Assembly: GCA_037447605.1 (NCBI GenBank)
Contig: CM074806.1
Span: 1,626,196-1,690,195 of the forward strand
Length of the DNA stretch: 64,000 nt
Direction of reading: 5' to 3'
Source: Zygnema circumcarinatum
Lineage: Eukaryota > Streptophyta > Zygnematophyceae > Zygnematales > Zygnemataceae
A program made the translations under genes and the position numbers. The notes beneath the pieces were generated by a model. The model saw only the letters and a program-made list of their open reading frames with translations. It was not told the origin of the DNA and did not search any database. Below, piece by piece: positions 11,201 to 19,250 of this stretch (the first letter of the stretch is position 1; each line of letters begins with the position of its first letter).

Positions 11201-12234
11201 TTGATATTTCAATCAGCAGGTCTAACCCTTATCTGTCACCGGCATCCTCACCACTAACCTCCCCTGCAGGTCGACCTTTGCCCCCGCCTTATAAGCCGTC
11301 TATGGGCCCTCCACTCTCCTCATCTGCAAGCTTGTCGACTCGTCCCGAACTGCAGAATTCAGCAGGGCTTGATGGTAGCTTCGTTGCTGACTCTCAAGTG
11401 GGCTCTTTCTCCCCGCACTCTGCTGCACCGGCTCCGTTTATAGTAGGCAATGCAACTAAGAATGGCTGGGCATTCGAAGAAGCTGCCCTGCATAGGCCGC
11501 CATCCTTCATGGACATGAAACAGGATGCTGTCCTGCAGAGGCCTGTGGGGGACCCTCAGATTGGGAAGCGCTGGAGTGTGCCTCCACTCCCGGCACCAGG
11601 AGGCTCTGCGCACACCAGAGCGGGTATGGGTGGTGGCACTAGCGGGGCGGGTCTGGGCCTGGGAGCAGGCTTTGACACGCTTGGCTCCATTGGAAAGCGC
11701 AGCTTGGAAGCCGAAGGGGCCCTTGGAGGACTTGTTTATGACATATGGGGAGATCACTTTGCGGAGATTGGAGCAAATTGCACTTCTCACGGAGGCTCGG
11801 CCACACTTGCAGACGCGGCAGCAACCAGAAGTCTGCTTTCCAAAACCGGCTTCAATCCCCTTGCATCAGCCCCCCCCTCTCCCATTTGTCCTCCACATGC
11901 GCCGTTTGAAGGACAGCCACCCTCTCCCACAAGCAGCCCATTCTCATCCAGCTTTACAGGATTCTCAATATTCTCACAAGCCCCACCTCCTGCACCTTCT
12001 GCTTTGGCCCATACTGACTCTGGATGGGCAGTAAACTCTGCTCCGTCTGGCGACCGAGTGGAAACTGGTCCGGTAGCGCAACCCCCCCCGTTCCTTTTTC
12101 CATCCAAAGAGAGCAGTCTGTTTGCATCGGGGGCTGTAGTAGTGGACAGCTCTCATTGCAGCAATGACAGTTCTGCCTTCGGTTCTCTCACCAATTTAGG
12201 GGCACTTCAGCACAGATATGGCAGTCAGCCCTAG
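5233..12234 (+). CDS. TMEM131-like single-pass membrane protein, single uninterrupted ORF
   Basis: The 2333-codon frame is open without an intron. Its first ~50 residues carry a hydrophobic stretch (GFVTLLLSTASSLQ) typical of a signal peptide; M1, M7 and M12 are all possible starts and I give the longest. After an acidic, Ser-rich linker, the region from about residue 215 contains beta-rich segments resembling the TMEM131 N-terminal domain and ASPM-SPD-2-Hydin-like repeats (for example LHLAPREISFGTLTNPDQ and LNFSRVQVGSAMMQPVRVTN). One membrane helix lies near residues 1369-1387 (NLCLLLLTALLAVITNS), followed by a ~945-residue Ser/Pro/Gly-rich tail. In animals TMEM131 binds procollagen in the ER lumen and TRAPP through its cytosolic tail; plants lack that cargo, so the plant role is open. 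A 5' leader intron (about 4842-5210) is likely. Topology is inferred as type I. Confidence 0.82.
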   Translation: MGFVRWMAVAGMGIQRSVCHGNHLEIAYFLNILRLGFVTLLLSTASSLQLDEKLGHQRQQGEKIPTSSRPNSAKDSSGVVPCNESSWACTDEEQGKETSNAEKAETDSSEEVSKDIEDAKYAVSSNSGYYAGHGDSQSNSGKRGRRRSAGSRQRDSASKVTSGEAGDLESSKSGPSSRGLGQGFVAGDASENFFQDSPADTSQDGEFTWATALRFQAGKSESSTMNVTVLPAFLDWKRQPVCLPVATSFVIINTSNDTSLAVESISTNDIQFYPADFRQTLVPPNGRMLVSMLYLPRFLGTAEGTLLLGTSAGRIAMQMHGRGVPSMFNLEPLVGVNVPAGRISSYRISLYNPFDAHLQVVEAQTHEDFFSLHLPRDAAFEQDSSKDIRQEEKQEGHGRQEGVAKLFLQGPTPLWELGSHESRPILDIKFTGDSIGRYVGVIRLHIKHPQMGLQVLMVPVEINAVGEGLHLAPREISFGTLTNPDQTVVRQVNLINTGSSPVMVEEVVSLAADPNLVEVKFERGLILQPGMMMLAVELIYVGGHETIPTQFPDADFAGSVLADAWWQEGRVEVRTNCSISPHLEIVYTARVMHGYFALIPGDSNIFLLTQYVPWALPGSAGLEDGDSLEQVKGEESKSIPVIAQSMAIVNHYATPLLIYSVIPSDSRFVVFGFVSGVPIAPGVATAPFEIRLNPVALPTMPLVAHLLVSSNLSEMVIPLHVHSGKLHFALPGEANADLKKLGRILNLDLGLVSVGHTLQRGFNVTNVAPKAVAITAISCTLPELVLQLDSVWDHFGNLVGGLAAAEYADIRLWKGSITVPLNKGGGKKTGKASSKANKKRSKSSSVAPVVYLQPGQTAVFGAQVTPTEADLKTGMIEMKTPYETRTISVQYESLMGAVALSPSPLIFPPSFPGRLLRKRLYATSTFSRPVNLSSLISSDVRIVPELTVTQLPPGVKTEIGSVVFDPARGPVEDNYMLGCFGAAAGGVVQGNRPGNNQGKKGNCDAACRGHGVEKTCGWGPHVREVEEQAAWRREEVWLRLRAEGQIDVEASLALQTSLVSNWVVSVKTSLSRPQVIADPAGLNFSRVQVGSAMMQPVRVTNPSDGPVRMQLLVGTAVERNCTCREELPQKKEVSSGRDGWHGLRTVKSDSPLFALAEGGVTEVVVPAKGEAVLGPIAFQPVRLCKVEGVIYVRNNLTRLESAPLVAEGGSGHLDFEERAGPGNALQLNVSAMQLGLEGDTDLEVQRYRLQEEASQKGWPRPVLRKLVAINRGNLPLLVSSLSLVAGRGDCQGHGFSISPCRSFSLAPGQTLPLELSFRPDFSASQVVQELRVSTSAGFESFQLIAQFPHELLTLCVEAAPSSTGDAMLRNLCLLLLTALLAVITNSLRRDFTVAPSPWFSSDSAEAFSTLGKKALASTVLHTRHQPQPMNTDSFSDIKSAEVIDLQLKSSRSLGEGTDSCADRHLDAVFGKSRSLGSAEQFNVTGSSEEVPTDRKSSGFTSVQQPAVGPLVKSESLNNVSSNSRDGGVETSDAVKSTVTESNVCKESVPIESVALSKVESSKGGSPIKGRGPEKGSSGIGTQHWSAKPMRHDVQNAGPEVDGSDSVKREVKQVMAGDARHSSRSPRKATFKQGSQHVHKHVAAEGEVKGAGGAADIFRPKNATTSVTDEAVMSPSTALGAATINPSSMEKERRSRKKKQRHVAIAETGKGDSLSFNGNRVKDEASPPPSPATAGGIASPTIPSSPTLRPIRTRMAVASTPTPLQASLPIFPKNASPPFTSVSGPGGEGERLSVSKILGKAGDNVRSGSSLGLSASPTVTVSLSEEGQGRSPVQRGYSPYLDVPTTSLRQFPHPRGRELSATTGGEDVLGGKEVTVSAAVMGLASGGRNRGNFPTSGKGSSAVPTAAATTDAPSGGFNTSWRAISRHGGATLEQNGENDLARVVGNKDTISGVQERPNNLVGDELELARLLQSPAEGERLGLRSAQVAGGFDISISRSNPYLSPASSPLTSPAGRPLPPPYKPSMGPPLSSSASLSTRPELQNSAGLDGSFVADSQVGSFSPHSAAPAPFIVGNATKNGWAFEEAALHRPPSFMDMKQDAVLQRPVGDPQIGKRWSVPPLPAPGGSAHTRAGMGGGTSGAGLGLGAGFDTLGSIGKRSLEAEGALGGLVYDIWGDHFAEIGANCTSHGGSATLADAAATRSLLSKTGFNPLASAPPSPICPPHAPFEGQPPSPTSSPFSSSFTGFSIFSQAPPPAPSALAHTDSGWAVNSAPSGDRVETGPVAQPPPFLFPSKESSLFASGAVVVDSSHCSNDSSAFGSLTNLGALQHRYGSQP

Positions 12235-12598
12235 GGCCGAGGGCACATTTTGCTGCCAAACCCTGTGCCACTTTGGTATTCGTTAAGTTCCTCCTAGTCT
12301 TACTACAAACTCCAAGGGCCATTTCTTGCCCGTCCCTTGGAGAGTATGTGACCCTGGGAGCCACTTCTTGCAGAAAGTTACTTGCCCTTCCTTTAGAGAA
12401 TACGTGATCCTGGAAACTGGAAAGCCCATTTCTTGCAAAAAGTTAAGTTTCAGATTTAAGGTCTCTGCTCCGCATCGATAATCATTAGCGGGATAATACC
12501 TCGATCGATTCTGCAGTTCAGATGGAGGGCAAATGTTGTTGGCGTAATGGTCGTCCTGTATTTGTAACCGCAGAAACTGACTTTATTTATGAGGAATC

Positions 12599-12604
12599 AA
12601 TAAA
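12599..12604 (+). terminator. Poly(A) signal AATAAA of the TMEM131-like gene
   Basis: AATAAA lies 365 bases after the stop codon and is followed by A/T-rich and pyrimidine-rich DNA. The intervening 3' UTR (12235-12598) contains imperfect direct repeats built on CCATTTCTTGC and on GAGAGTATGTGACCCTGG (about 12320-12445). Confidence 0.6.
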
Positions 12605-13555
12605 AGAAGAAGCAGCATAGTATCCTCTTTCCTTTCGTCCTTCACTATGTCGTTTTATGTCTCAAATTTCCCTGTCTTTAGGCCTCTACAGCGTATGTCA
12701 TACTGTGTTCCTCTCCCCGTTTTTCCTGCATTCATGTTCAACTGATGCAGTCCAACCATATAAAATGACACAAGTTGTAGACTTCTTACTTACTATCTTG
12801 ACAAATTCTGGACCCCATTGTTCTGCTGAAACCTCAACTTGGTCCGATGCTCACTCTGGATGCTGAAAAGCTTAGGCGGTTCTTTGTCAATTCCAGCAAT
12901 GTGGCTTTGTAAAAGCAGCGTGTTTCGTCCACTATGGAATCAGAATCTGCTTGCTACGGATTACTACGGATTGGTACTGTCAAGGCTCAGAATCCGTAGG
13001 TAGCAAAGTCGGTTCCATAACGGGAAGCTAAGTCTGAGGCCCCCTAAAGGAAGCGACGAGGTGGCTCAGCCTGCTTCCACAGGATTGCAAACACGTCATC
13101 CACACTCCAAATATGCACATCAGTTGGATTAGAAGACACCCATGAGGCTCTTGCAGGAAGGCTTCCACGGAGCTCAAGAAATTGATACTTGGATGGGGTT
13201 CGGTCAGTTGCCCAGCTCAGAGCAGTTCAGCCAAGACAAGCAGGACCTCATGCCACAAAAACGAACGCACTTTCACACTTTCGCCGTAACATCGATTGCC
13301 AAATGCGAACACTTCATTTATACAGATGCTTGAAAACGCTTGTTTTGCGCATTTGATTACGATATAAGGACCACTTACTACCAATATGACACTTACTTTT
13401 AAACACTTTTTTGTGCATTACAAGTCGAACAAAAATCTGGAAATCTCTGACTGGTTTAGAAGACACTGCCCACCACCAGCGTCCAGAAGCATGCCAAACC
13501 TTCTATGGAATGCCCTACGAAAGCAGCCTAGAGGTACAGGTCCTCCTGCTAAACC
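12605..13555. other. Spacer between convergent genes, with an imperfect hairpin
   Basis: No gene recognised between the 3' ends of the TMEM131-like gene and SECE1. The only structure noted is the inverted repeat annotated at 12933-13019. Confidence 0.5.
12933..13019. repeat. Imperfect inverted repeat, about 87 bp
   Basis: The left arm starts TATGGAATCAGAATCTGC and continues TTGCTACGGATT; the right arm read on the other strand starts TATGGAACCGACTTTGCTAC and continues CTACGGATT. Together they would form a long imperfect stem with a small loop. It could be a tiny foldback element or transcribed hairpin; nothing shows which. Confidence 0.6.
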
Positions 13556-14278
13556 CTATAATCGCCAAAACTCTTTGACAACAGGATTTGCAAATACGGC
13601 ATCCGAGGTCTGCGCCAACACCGCGTTTAAGGTAAGGAGAACCACGGACGAACCGACAATAATTCCCAGAACCACCCCTGTTGTTCCAAGCACCGACATG
13701 AAGACGGGCCATTCGATGAGCTGTGTCTCCTGCCACACGCCTGACCAGAACCCCTGCTTGCCAGATAGGTCTGCACCATCCGCCCGCCTCAACTCCCTCA
13801 GCCGCGCAATTTCTTGTCCGATATCTTCAGCACTCGATGATGAATTGCCTGCGCTCTTCCCTCCATCTGCACTTTCTGCGGCTCCCTTGCTCACCGCACT
13901 CTCCTCCAAATCAACATCCGCACTCGAGCCTCTGCTTCCAGCGACATCAGTTGCAGCAGGGTTTGGAGGCCCTCTGTCGGGAACAGTAACGGGCGTCTCC
14001 CCGGGTGCTGTTGTAACAATATCGTTACGAGAATCGGCATTTTGACCTGCCCTCTTCCCCCGGGAGTCTATGCCAGCCACCACGGCGAGGGCTCGTCTCC
14101 TGACAGTCCTTTCAAGTCGCTGTCTGTTGCTCAAGGCTCCCCTTCCTGCTGCCGCCAGCCCCCTGTGCGCCCTCGGAGAAGCATCCCCTCGCGTGTCAGC
14201 GGAGATGCGCGCAGATGTCCGAGGCAGCGGGGAGGCGGCGGAGGGCGGCGCGCAGGGCGTCCAGGCGCAGGCCGCCAT
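13556..14278 (-). CDS. SECE1: Chloroplast SecE, thylakoid Sec translocase subunit
   Basis: Intronless 240-aa protein. I chose the ATG at 14278 (context GGCGCCATGG) rather than the upstream in-frame ATG at 14353, because the product then begins MAACAWTPC and reads as an Ala/Arg-rich plastid transit peptide. The C-terminal ~70 residues carry the SecE signature: an amphipathic helix (EIARLRELRR), the linker FWSGVWQETQLIEWPVF, and a single membrane helix (VLGTTGVVLGIIVGSSVVLL). SecE with SecY forms the plastid protein-conducting channel that inserts or exports proteins at the thylakoid after cpSecA or cpSRP targeting. Bacterial SecE usually has the same one-helix C-terminal core; the extra N-terminal half here is acidic, Ser-rich and poorly conserved. 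Downstream of it in the same orientation lie BCCP and CSK starts, so three plastid genes run in tandem. Confidence 0.93.
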   Translation of the reverse strand: MAACAWTPCAPPSAASPLPRTSARISADTRGDASPRAHRGLAAAGRGALSNRQRLERTVRRRALAVVAGIDSRGKRAGQNADSRNDIVTTAPGETPVTVPDRGPPNPAATDVAGSRGSSADVDLEESAVSKGAAESADGGKSAGNSSSSAEDIGQEIARLRELRRADGADLSGKQGFWSGVWQETQLIEWPVFMSVLGTTGVVLGIIVGSSVVLLTLNAVLAQTSDAVFANPVVKEFWRL

Positions 14279-14385
14279 GGCGCCTCTCCTCTCAGCGCCT
14301 CTCCTCTCCTCTCTCCTCCTGTCGTCCCGACCCGCGCGGCCCGCCCCCCCCATTCCGTCTCAGCCAACAGGTCGGACCATTGGGT

Positions 14386-14651
14386 CCAATGGTTGGCAAG
14401 CAATTGCCAATATTTGCCAACCATTGGCAATGGTTGCCATGGCGCGATGTTTCGCGGCTGCTTCGGGGGAGGACTTGAAGCGTTGTTGAGCGTAGGAGTC
14501 GCTTCCCCTCCAAAGCTTTTTCCTTTTGTGCTTAGGTCCTTTGCAACCAGTTTCTCGTGGTTCCCCATGTTGATGTGTCAATGTACATTTGATGGCATCA
14601 CCGCCATCGTGAGATCAATGCCACTTCCATTCTCTTGCCAATGGTTGGCAA
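14386..14651. promoter_or_regulatory. Cluster of TTGGCAA/TTGCCAA palindromes upstream of SECE1
   Basis: Between 14386 and 14442 the word CCAATGGTTGGCAA and its complement variants occur repeatedly (TTGGCAA, TTGCCAA, TTGCCAA, TTGGCAA, TTGCCAT), and TTGCCAATGGTTGGCAA recurs at 14635-14651. The dense, dyad-symmetric arrangement 110-370 bp upstream of the SECE1 ATG suggests a protein-binding array, or a small foldback repeat. The factor is unknown. Confidence 0.45.
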
Positions 14652-15218
14652 CCTGTGGATAGTGACTCGCCTTGCGAGGAAATGGCCATTGCAGTGTACA
14701 TGTGAATGTTCAAAGCATTAAGGAAAGCCTTAAGCCTTAATCAGCGAACGAAGGGGAGTTCAAGCAAGGCCTGGCAGAGCTGCACCACGTGTTCATTTTG
14801 ATTTCGACAAAAATACATCTATCTTAGCATCAGCATATGCTTACTTTTGACATGAGAGGACCCGTGATATCAGGAAAGTCTTCACAACCCTTTCGGCCAC
14901 TCATTTTCTAATTAGAACCATCTGGATCCGATCTTATGTCAATGTTGCCCACATGGATATCTTCTACAGAAGGAAACGCTTTTACCTATCCAAACTAGTC
15001 AGCCTAACATTAAACCAACTTTTTGAACTTGCTTGCTTTGACTTCGGCTTTGGCTCTGCAGCACTCTCAAAAAAATCACAACACTATGTCACAGTGTCCG
15101 GCTCCTCAAGGCTCCACCGTGTCCTCAGCAATCCAAGCCTGCCCTTACAAGGCTCCTCCAAAAATTAAATTTTCGTCTGCTGGCCTTCAGAATAAGGGCC
15201 AAGCCCAGCTTCGTGGGT
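14652..15218. other. Spacer between BCCP 3' end and SECE1 promoter
   Basis: AT-rich DNA with no convincing coding frame; it should contain the 3' UTR of BCCP (transcribed from the minus strand). Confidence 0.45.
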
Positions 15219-17890
15219 TCAAGGTTGGATGATGAACAAAGGCTGCTCCACCCCCCACCCATGCACCAAAAATCATAAGCACCTGCTGCTGGAATAAGGA
15301 GCAGAGATTGGCATACGGATTAAGCTGCATTGGAACATTAACATGGGGATTGAATGCCTTTCTGTCCACTTAAAGATCATCAGGGCCATATCTGACAGCG
15401 ACTAGACACTGGGCTCAAAGAATGCTAGTCTTATAAAGTCCGTGTGGTGCTGTGTCTCTGAGTCTTCTCCTCATTACTAATGTGAAAGCTGTAAATGACT
15501 GTGATGCAGAGTTCCGCAAAAGCACATAGACAAAAAATTGAAGATAATGGCCGAGCAAAAACCTCCACGTCATCTGTCAACAGATAGACCCTGTAGATGG
15601 GAGAACGCAATCTGAGGCATACTGTATTCCAGTCGTTACCAGGCAGGAGTTGAGAGAAATAGGCTGCAAGACGTACCGTGTCAATCGCCACAGGGGAGGC
15701 GTCAGCAGCCACAATGTCTATGATAGTACCCGACTGATCGGCCTGCAACCACGAATTTCAATAAATGGTGTTTAATATCAGAAGTAACGATTTCAGTAGT
15801 GATTTTCAGGCTAATCCCCCGATTGCAAAGAATTAAGCATATAGCCCGTCTTTGACAAGATTGTCAATTCAACAAGCAGAACTAAACCAATGAAGCATAA
15901 ATAGCAGAGAAAGTTTTTATAACTTGAAGTCCTCGCTTCTAGTGACTGCAAACTATCTTGTAGAAGCATGGAATGCGTCCGCACCTCAATTTCGTTCATC
16001 AGCTTCATGGCCTCCACAATGCACACAACTTGGCCCTTCTGTACACGATCTCCAATCTGCGGTTGAAAACAGATTGCAAGCCAAATTCCTGAATTACTCT
16101 TGAAGTGTTAAAAGCCAGCTCCCTCCATAAAAGGGGCCGCCTTTGACCATGCCGAAACAGCCAGGAGCAAAGGCCTGCGAAAATTCCTGCACATTTTCTA
16201 AGTAAGAATCGCAAAAGGAAAGAAACCAACCTTTACAAAAGAAGATTCTCCAGGAGCTGGAGACCGATAGAAGGTTCCCGCCATAGGAGAGCGCATAGGA
16301 GGCAAGGTGGGAGCAGCTGGTGACGGTGCAGCTGGTGCCTCTACAGGGGGTGGAGGTGGCGGTGCAGATTCCTCCACAGCAGGTGGAGGGGCTACGGCAG
16401 CTTGCATTGGCTGTGGAGGAGCAAACTGAGGGAAAGTGGTGTGAGCCATGACATGGGGTCCAGGCATACTCTGATGGAAGCCAGACTCCTGCCTGAGGGC
16501 TTCCTTTTTGCGAATCACAATTTCATACTTCTTGTGCTTCAGCTCAAGCTCCACAATGTCCCGAGAGTCCACCAGCCTGTGAGTTAAAAAAGAATCATTT
16601 CAAAGCTCTGTATGATACAGTCACCCCTGAAAATTCGGCAGCTCCTGTAACTCCAGCACAGAAATTGAGTTGCTCAATGCAGCCGACGAGTGTCGTTTTT
16701 TTTTCACCAACTGTCTATATTAAAAAAAAAAAGAATTTCCAAAAATATTTTAGTTATTGATACCTCCTGTATTCCTCTTCCCCTCTTCAACACACGGAGA
16801 TGAGTATACTATGGCAGGATTGAGACACAGGGCAGGGAAGTGTTTAGGACAGTTAACCTAAGCTGACAGCAATAGTCAAAACCTCCTTTTATTTCCAAGA
16901 AACAGCGAAGACAAGAGGAGATCATTTGCCACGGGCAATCTCAATATGCACAAGTTCCTGCACTCACTTAATCAAGTTGGACACGTCTGACATGAATGTA
17001 GAAGTTTCCTGAATCTGAGCGCCATTGCTGGTTTCAGGAGCAATTGAGTCAGGCACATCGGCTTTCAGGCTGCCATCCACTCCGGCAATTGGAGGTGTCC
17101 CAACAGCAACCTGAAGGCCGAGCATCAAAAGAAAGACAAAAGATGATGGAGTCACGGGAATCTTCCCGCCGCAAGAAATCCCTACTGACTGAAAATAGGA
17201 GAATAGCATTGGAAAACGTATGATATAGCTACTTTTTTAGAAACAAACATCATGAGGCAGACAGCGGCCAAGTCCCCGGCCATACTGAAGTGGTTCTTTC
17301 TTCCCGCACAGCCGTATTTCAAGAGGAGGCACGTAGCGCATGGAAATGAGCGAGTGCAAACTTCAAAGCGACAACTTACATCGTTCACATTGGCCGTGCA
17401 GTTGACAGTCCGATGTCGGAGCTGCGCAGGACCCTACAGACCGAGTTTTCAGTTAGTTCCTGTTCACCCTCACAAGTCCTGTCTACACTACAACACAAGA
17501 AAATGAAGTCCTCCATTCTACATTGCTATCATTTTTATAAATCTTGAAGCAGCATGATCAGCTGGATACGGCTCTCACAATCCCTTCCAAAAATAAAACC
17601 CTTCGAAGACTACCACAGATGCTTTTCAATTCCCGGAGCTCCAAATCAAAAGCCAGACCCTACGCACTACAGTCCCGCAAGAAGCCAGAAGCTTCTTGCT
17701 GGACGACCGCCCGCTCCAACGCCCTCACCGCAGCCGGGCGCGCGGAGAGCTGCTGTCCCAAGAACGGGCCGGCTGACGCCCTCCCGCCGAAGGCCACCTG
17801 CTGCGAGCGCAGTTCGAGCGCGGCAGCTTCGGGCGGCGCGAGAGAAGCGGTGAGAGACGCGGCGAGCGCGGCGCGCGAGGCGGCAGCCAT
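15219..17890 (-). CDS. BCCP: Biotin carboxyl carrier protein of plastid heteromeric acetyl-CoA carboxylase
   Basis: Coding exons: first exon from ATG 17890 (Ala-rich transit peptide, end uncertain, about 17708), then 17433-17380, 17110-16968, 16576-16231, 16056-15985, 15742-15677 and a 24-base last exon 15242-15219 encoding PLFIIQP and stop. The product runs LVDSRDIVELELKHKKYEIV, a Pro/Ala-rich linker, RSPMAGTFYRSPAPGESSFV, then IGDRVQKGQVVCIVEAMKLM, whose EAMKLM lysine is the biotinylation site, and SGTIIDIVAADASPVAIDT. That is the full architecture of plant BCCP. It carries the biotin that shuttles carboxylate between the biotin carboxylase and carboxyltransferase parts of ACCase, making malonyl-CoA for fatty acids in the plastid. 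All exon junctions except that of exon 1 are in phase with consensus splice sites. Confidence 0.95.
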
Positions 17891-18120
17891 GGCGGGCGGA
17901 GGGCAGCAGGCGGGAGGGCACGGAGGGGTGCGAGGGCGCGTCAAGGAAGGAGGGCGCCGCGGGGAGGGAGGGAGGGCGGGCCGCGGGCGGCGGGCGGCCC
18001 CACACGTGCGGCACTCGCATTGGCCGCCCTCGCACGTGCGGGGCGGCCCAGCGACCGCGCTGGCCCTCCGGCCCGCCACGTGGCGCGCGCGGCGGATAGA
18101 GCGCGCTCCCTCATCCTTTT
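17891..18120 (-). promoter_or_regulatory. GC-rich BCCP promoter with ACGTG boxes
   Basis: Strongly GC-rich block just upstream of BCCP with CACACGTGCGG at 18001, CGCACGTGCGGG at 18031-18042 and CACGTGGCGCGCG at 18077-18089. CACGTG is the G-box core bound by plant bZIP/bHLH factors. Three words longer than 10 bp recur in the CSK/pyruvate kinase intergenic promoter (see the entry at 23009). Confidence 0.55.
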
Positions 18121-19250
18121 GGTTTTGGGGCGGGGGGGGGAGGGAGAGGGCTCGCCGCTCATCCGCGGGAGGAAAGGGGCCGGACAAGGAGGGGGGGAGA
18201 GGATGGGTAAGGGGGGGGAAGGTGGGGAGAAAGGGAGGCAATTGGCCAAGTGGGCTTTTCTTCACAAATTCTACGACTGGTCTGAAGTAGGCAGAGAAGC
18301 TGACTCGTGATGATGTTTGGCAGAAGACAAGCAGTAACTTTATTAGTTTTGTTGATTGGTCGGGTGCATGATTAGCTCGTTGCCTGCGATCGGGGAAGGA
18401 AGAATCTGTCCTGATCGGTTTGTAGGTGCGAGAATCTCAGTGAATACAAAGAGGGTGAGTGCATCCGTTAATAGTGAATGTTTCCACACGTCGAACATCC
18501 ATGGTAGAGCAGCGTCCCTTTTCTGCTCTGACAAGTGAACAAGGCAGGCACGACTCACTGCCAATCACGAAAAGGGATGCAGCAACATCCATGATTTCGG
18601 GTACCCAAAAAAAAGGGAGGGAAAGGGATCCCCATAACAATAATTCATACTGCCTACTCGCGTATCTCAATCCTAAATCTGCAATGTACAAAGTTAGCTA
18701 AGTTCATCCTCTCTGCAGTTCTAAAACCAATAAGGACTTGAAACAGTCTGTCCTGCCTTAAATGCTTGAATTTCATGTTACAAACTTTCAGCATACCCAC
18801 CACAAACAAAAAAAAGGTCTCGCTGCAGCTGCCATCATGTCTCCGTAAAAGGCCCATGAAGAGAACGTAAAAGTACCCACAGGTAGACATGCCATCAACA
18901 CACGTCATCCATCCATCCACCCATCCTCGCGCCCAGTCTGTGTCTTCCACAAGGTCACGACGGCATGTGAGACATCGCATGTGGCTCCAAAACCTTTGGA
19001 AACTACACACTTTTAGAAGCTCGAATCCGTCCACCCACAGCGGTGTGGTTGACAGGAGGAACAAGATGCTTCACTTCAAAGAACAAAAAATGGGTAACGA
19101 CGCCAGCAAGGCCATCTTCGTCAGAAATATACATATCGAGGCTCTAAATGAGCTTCTGCACACCCCCAGGTCAGCAGACACAAGTTTCCAGTGAAAAAGG
19201 GAATGGGTGAGATAGAGGCTTAATGATAAACAAGAGACCAGGGGAATTCT
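18121..19250. other. Spacer between BCCP promoter and CSK stop; no further CSK exon seen
   Basis: I read all three minus-strand frames here looking for the missing histidine-kinase ATPase domain and found none. One 43-codon stretch near 19140-19010 (containing ISDEDG) is open but lacks N, G1 and G2 boxes. The region is probably the 3' UTR of CSK plus intergenic DNA. Confidence 0.5.

Noticed and set aside
19010-19140. Minus-strand stretch with ISDEDG as a possible CSK ATPase exon
   Set aside because: Only a vague likeness to a D-x-D-G box; lacks N and G2 boxes and the splice phase with exon 8 does not work.
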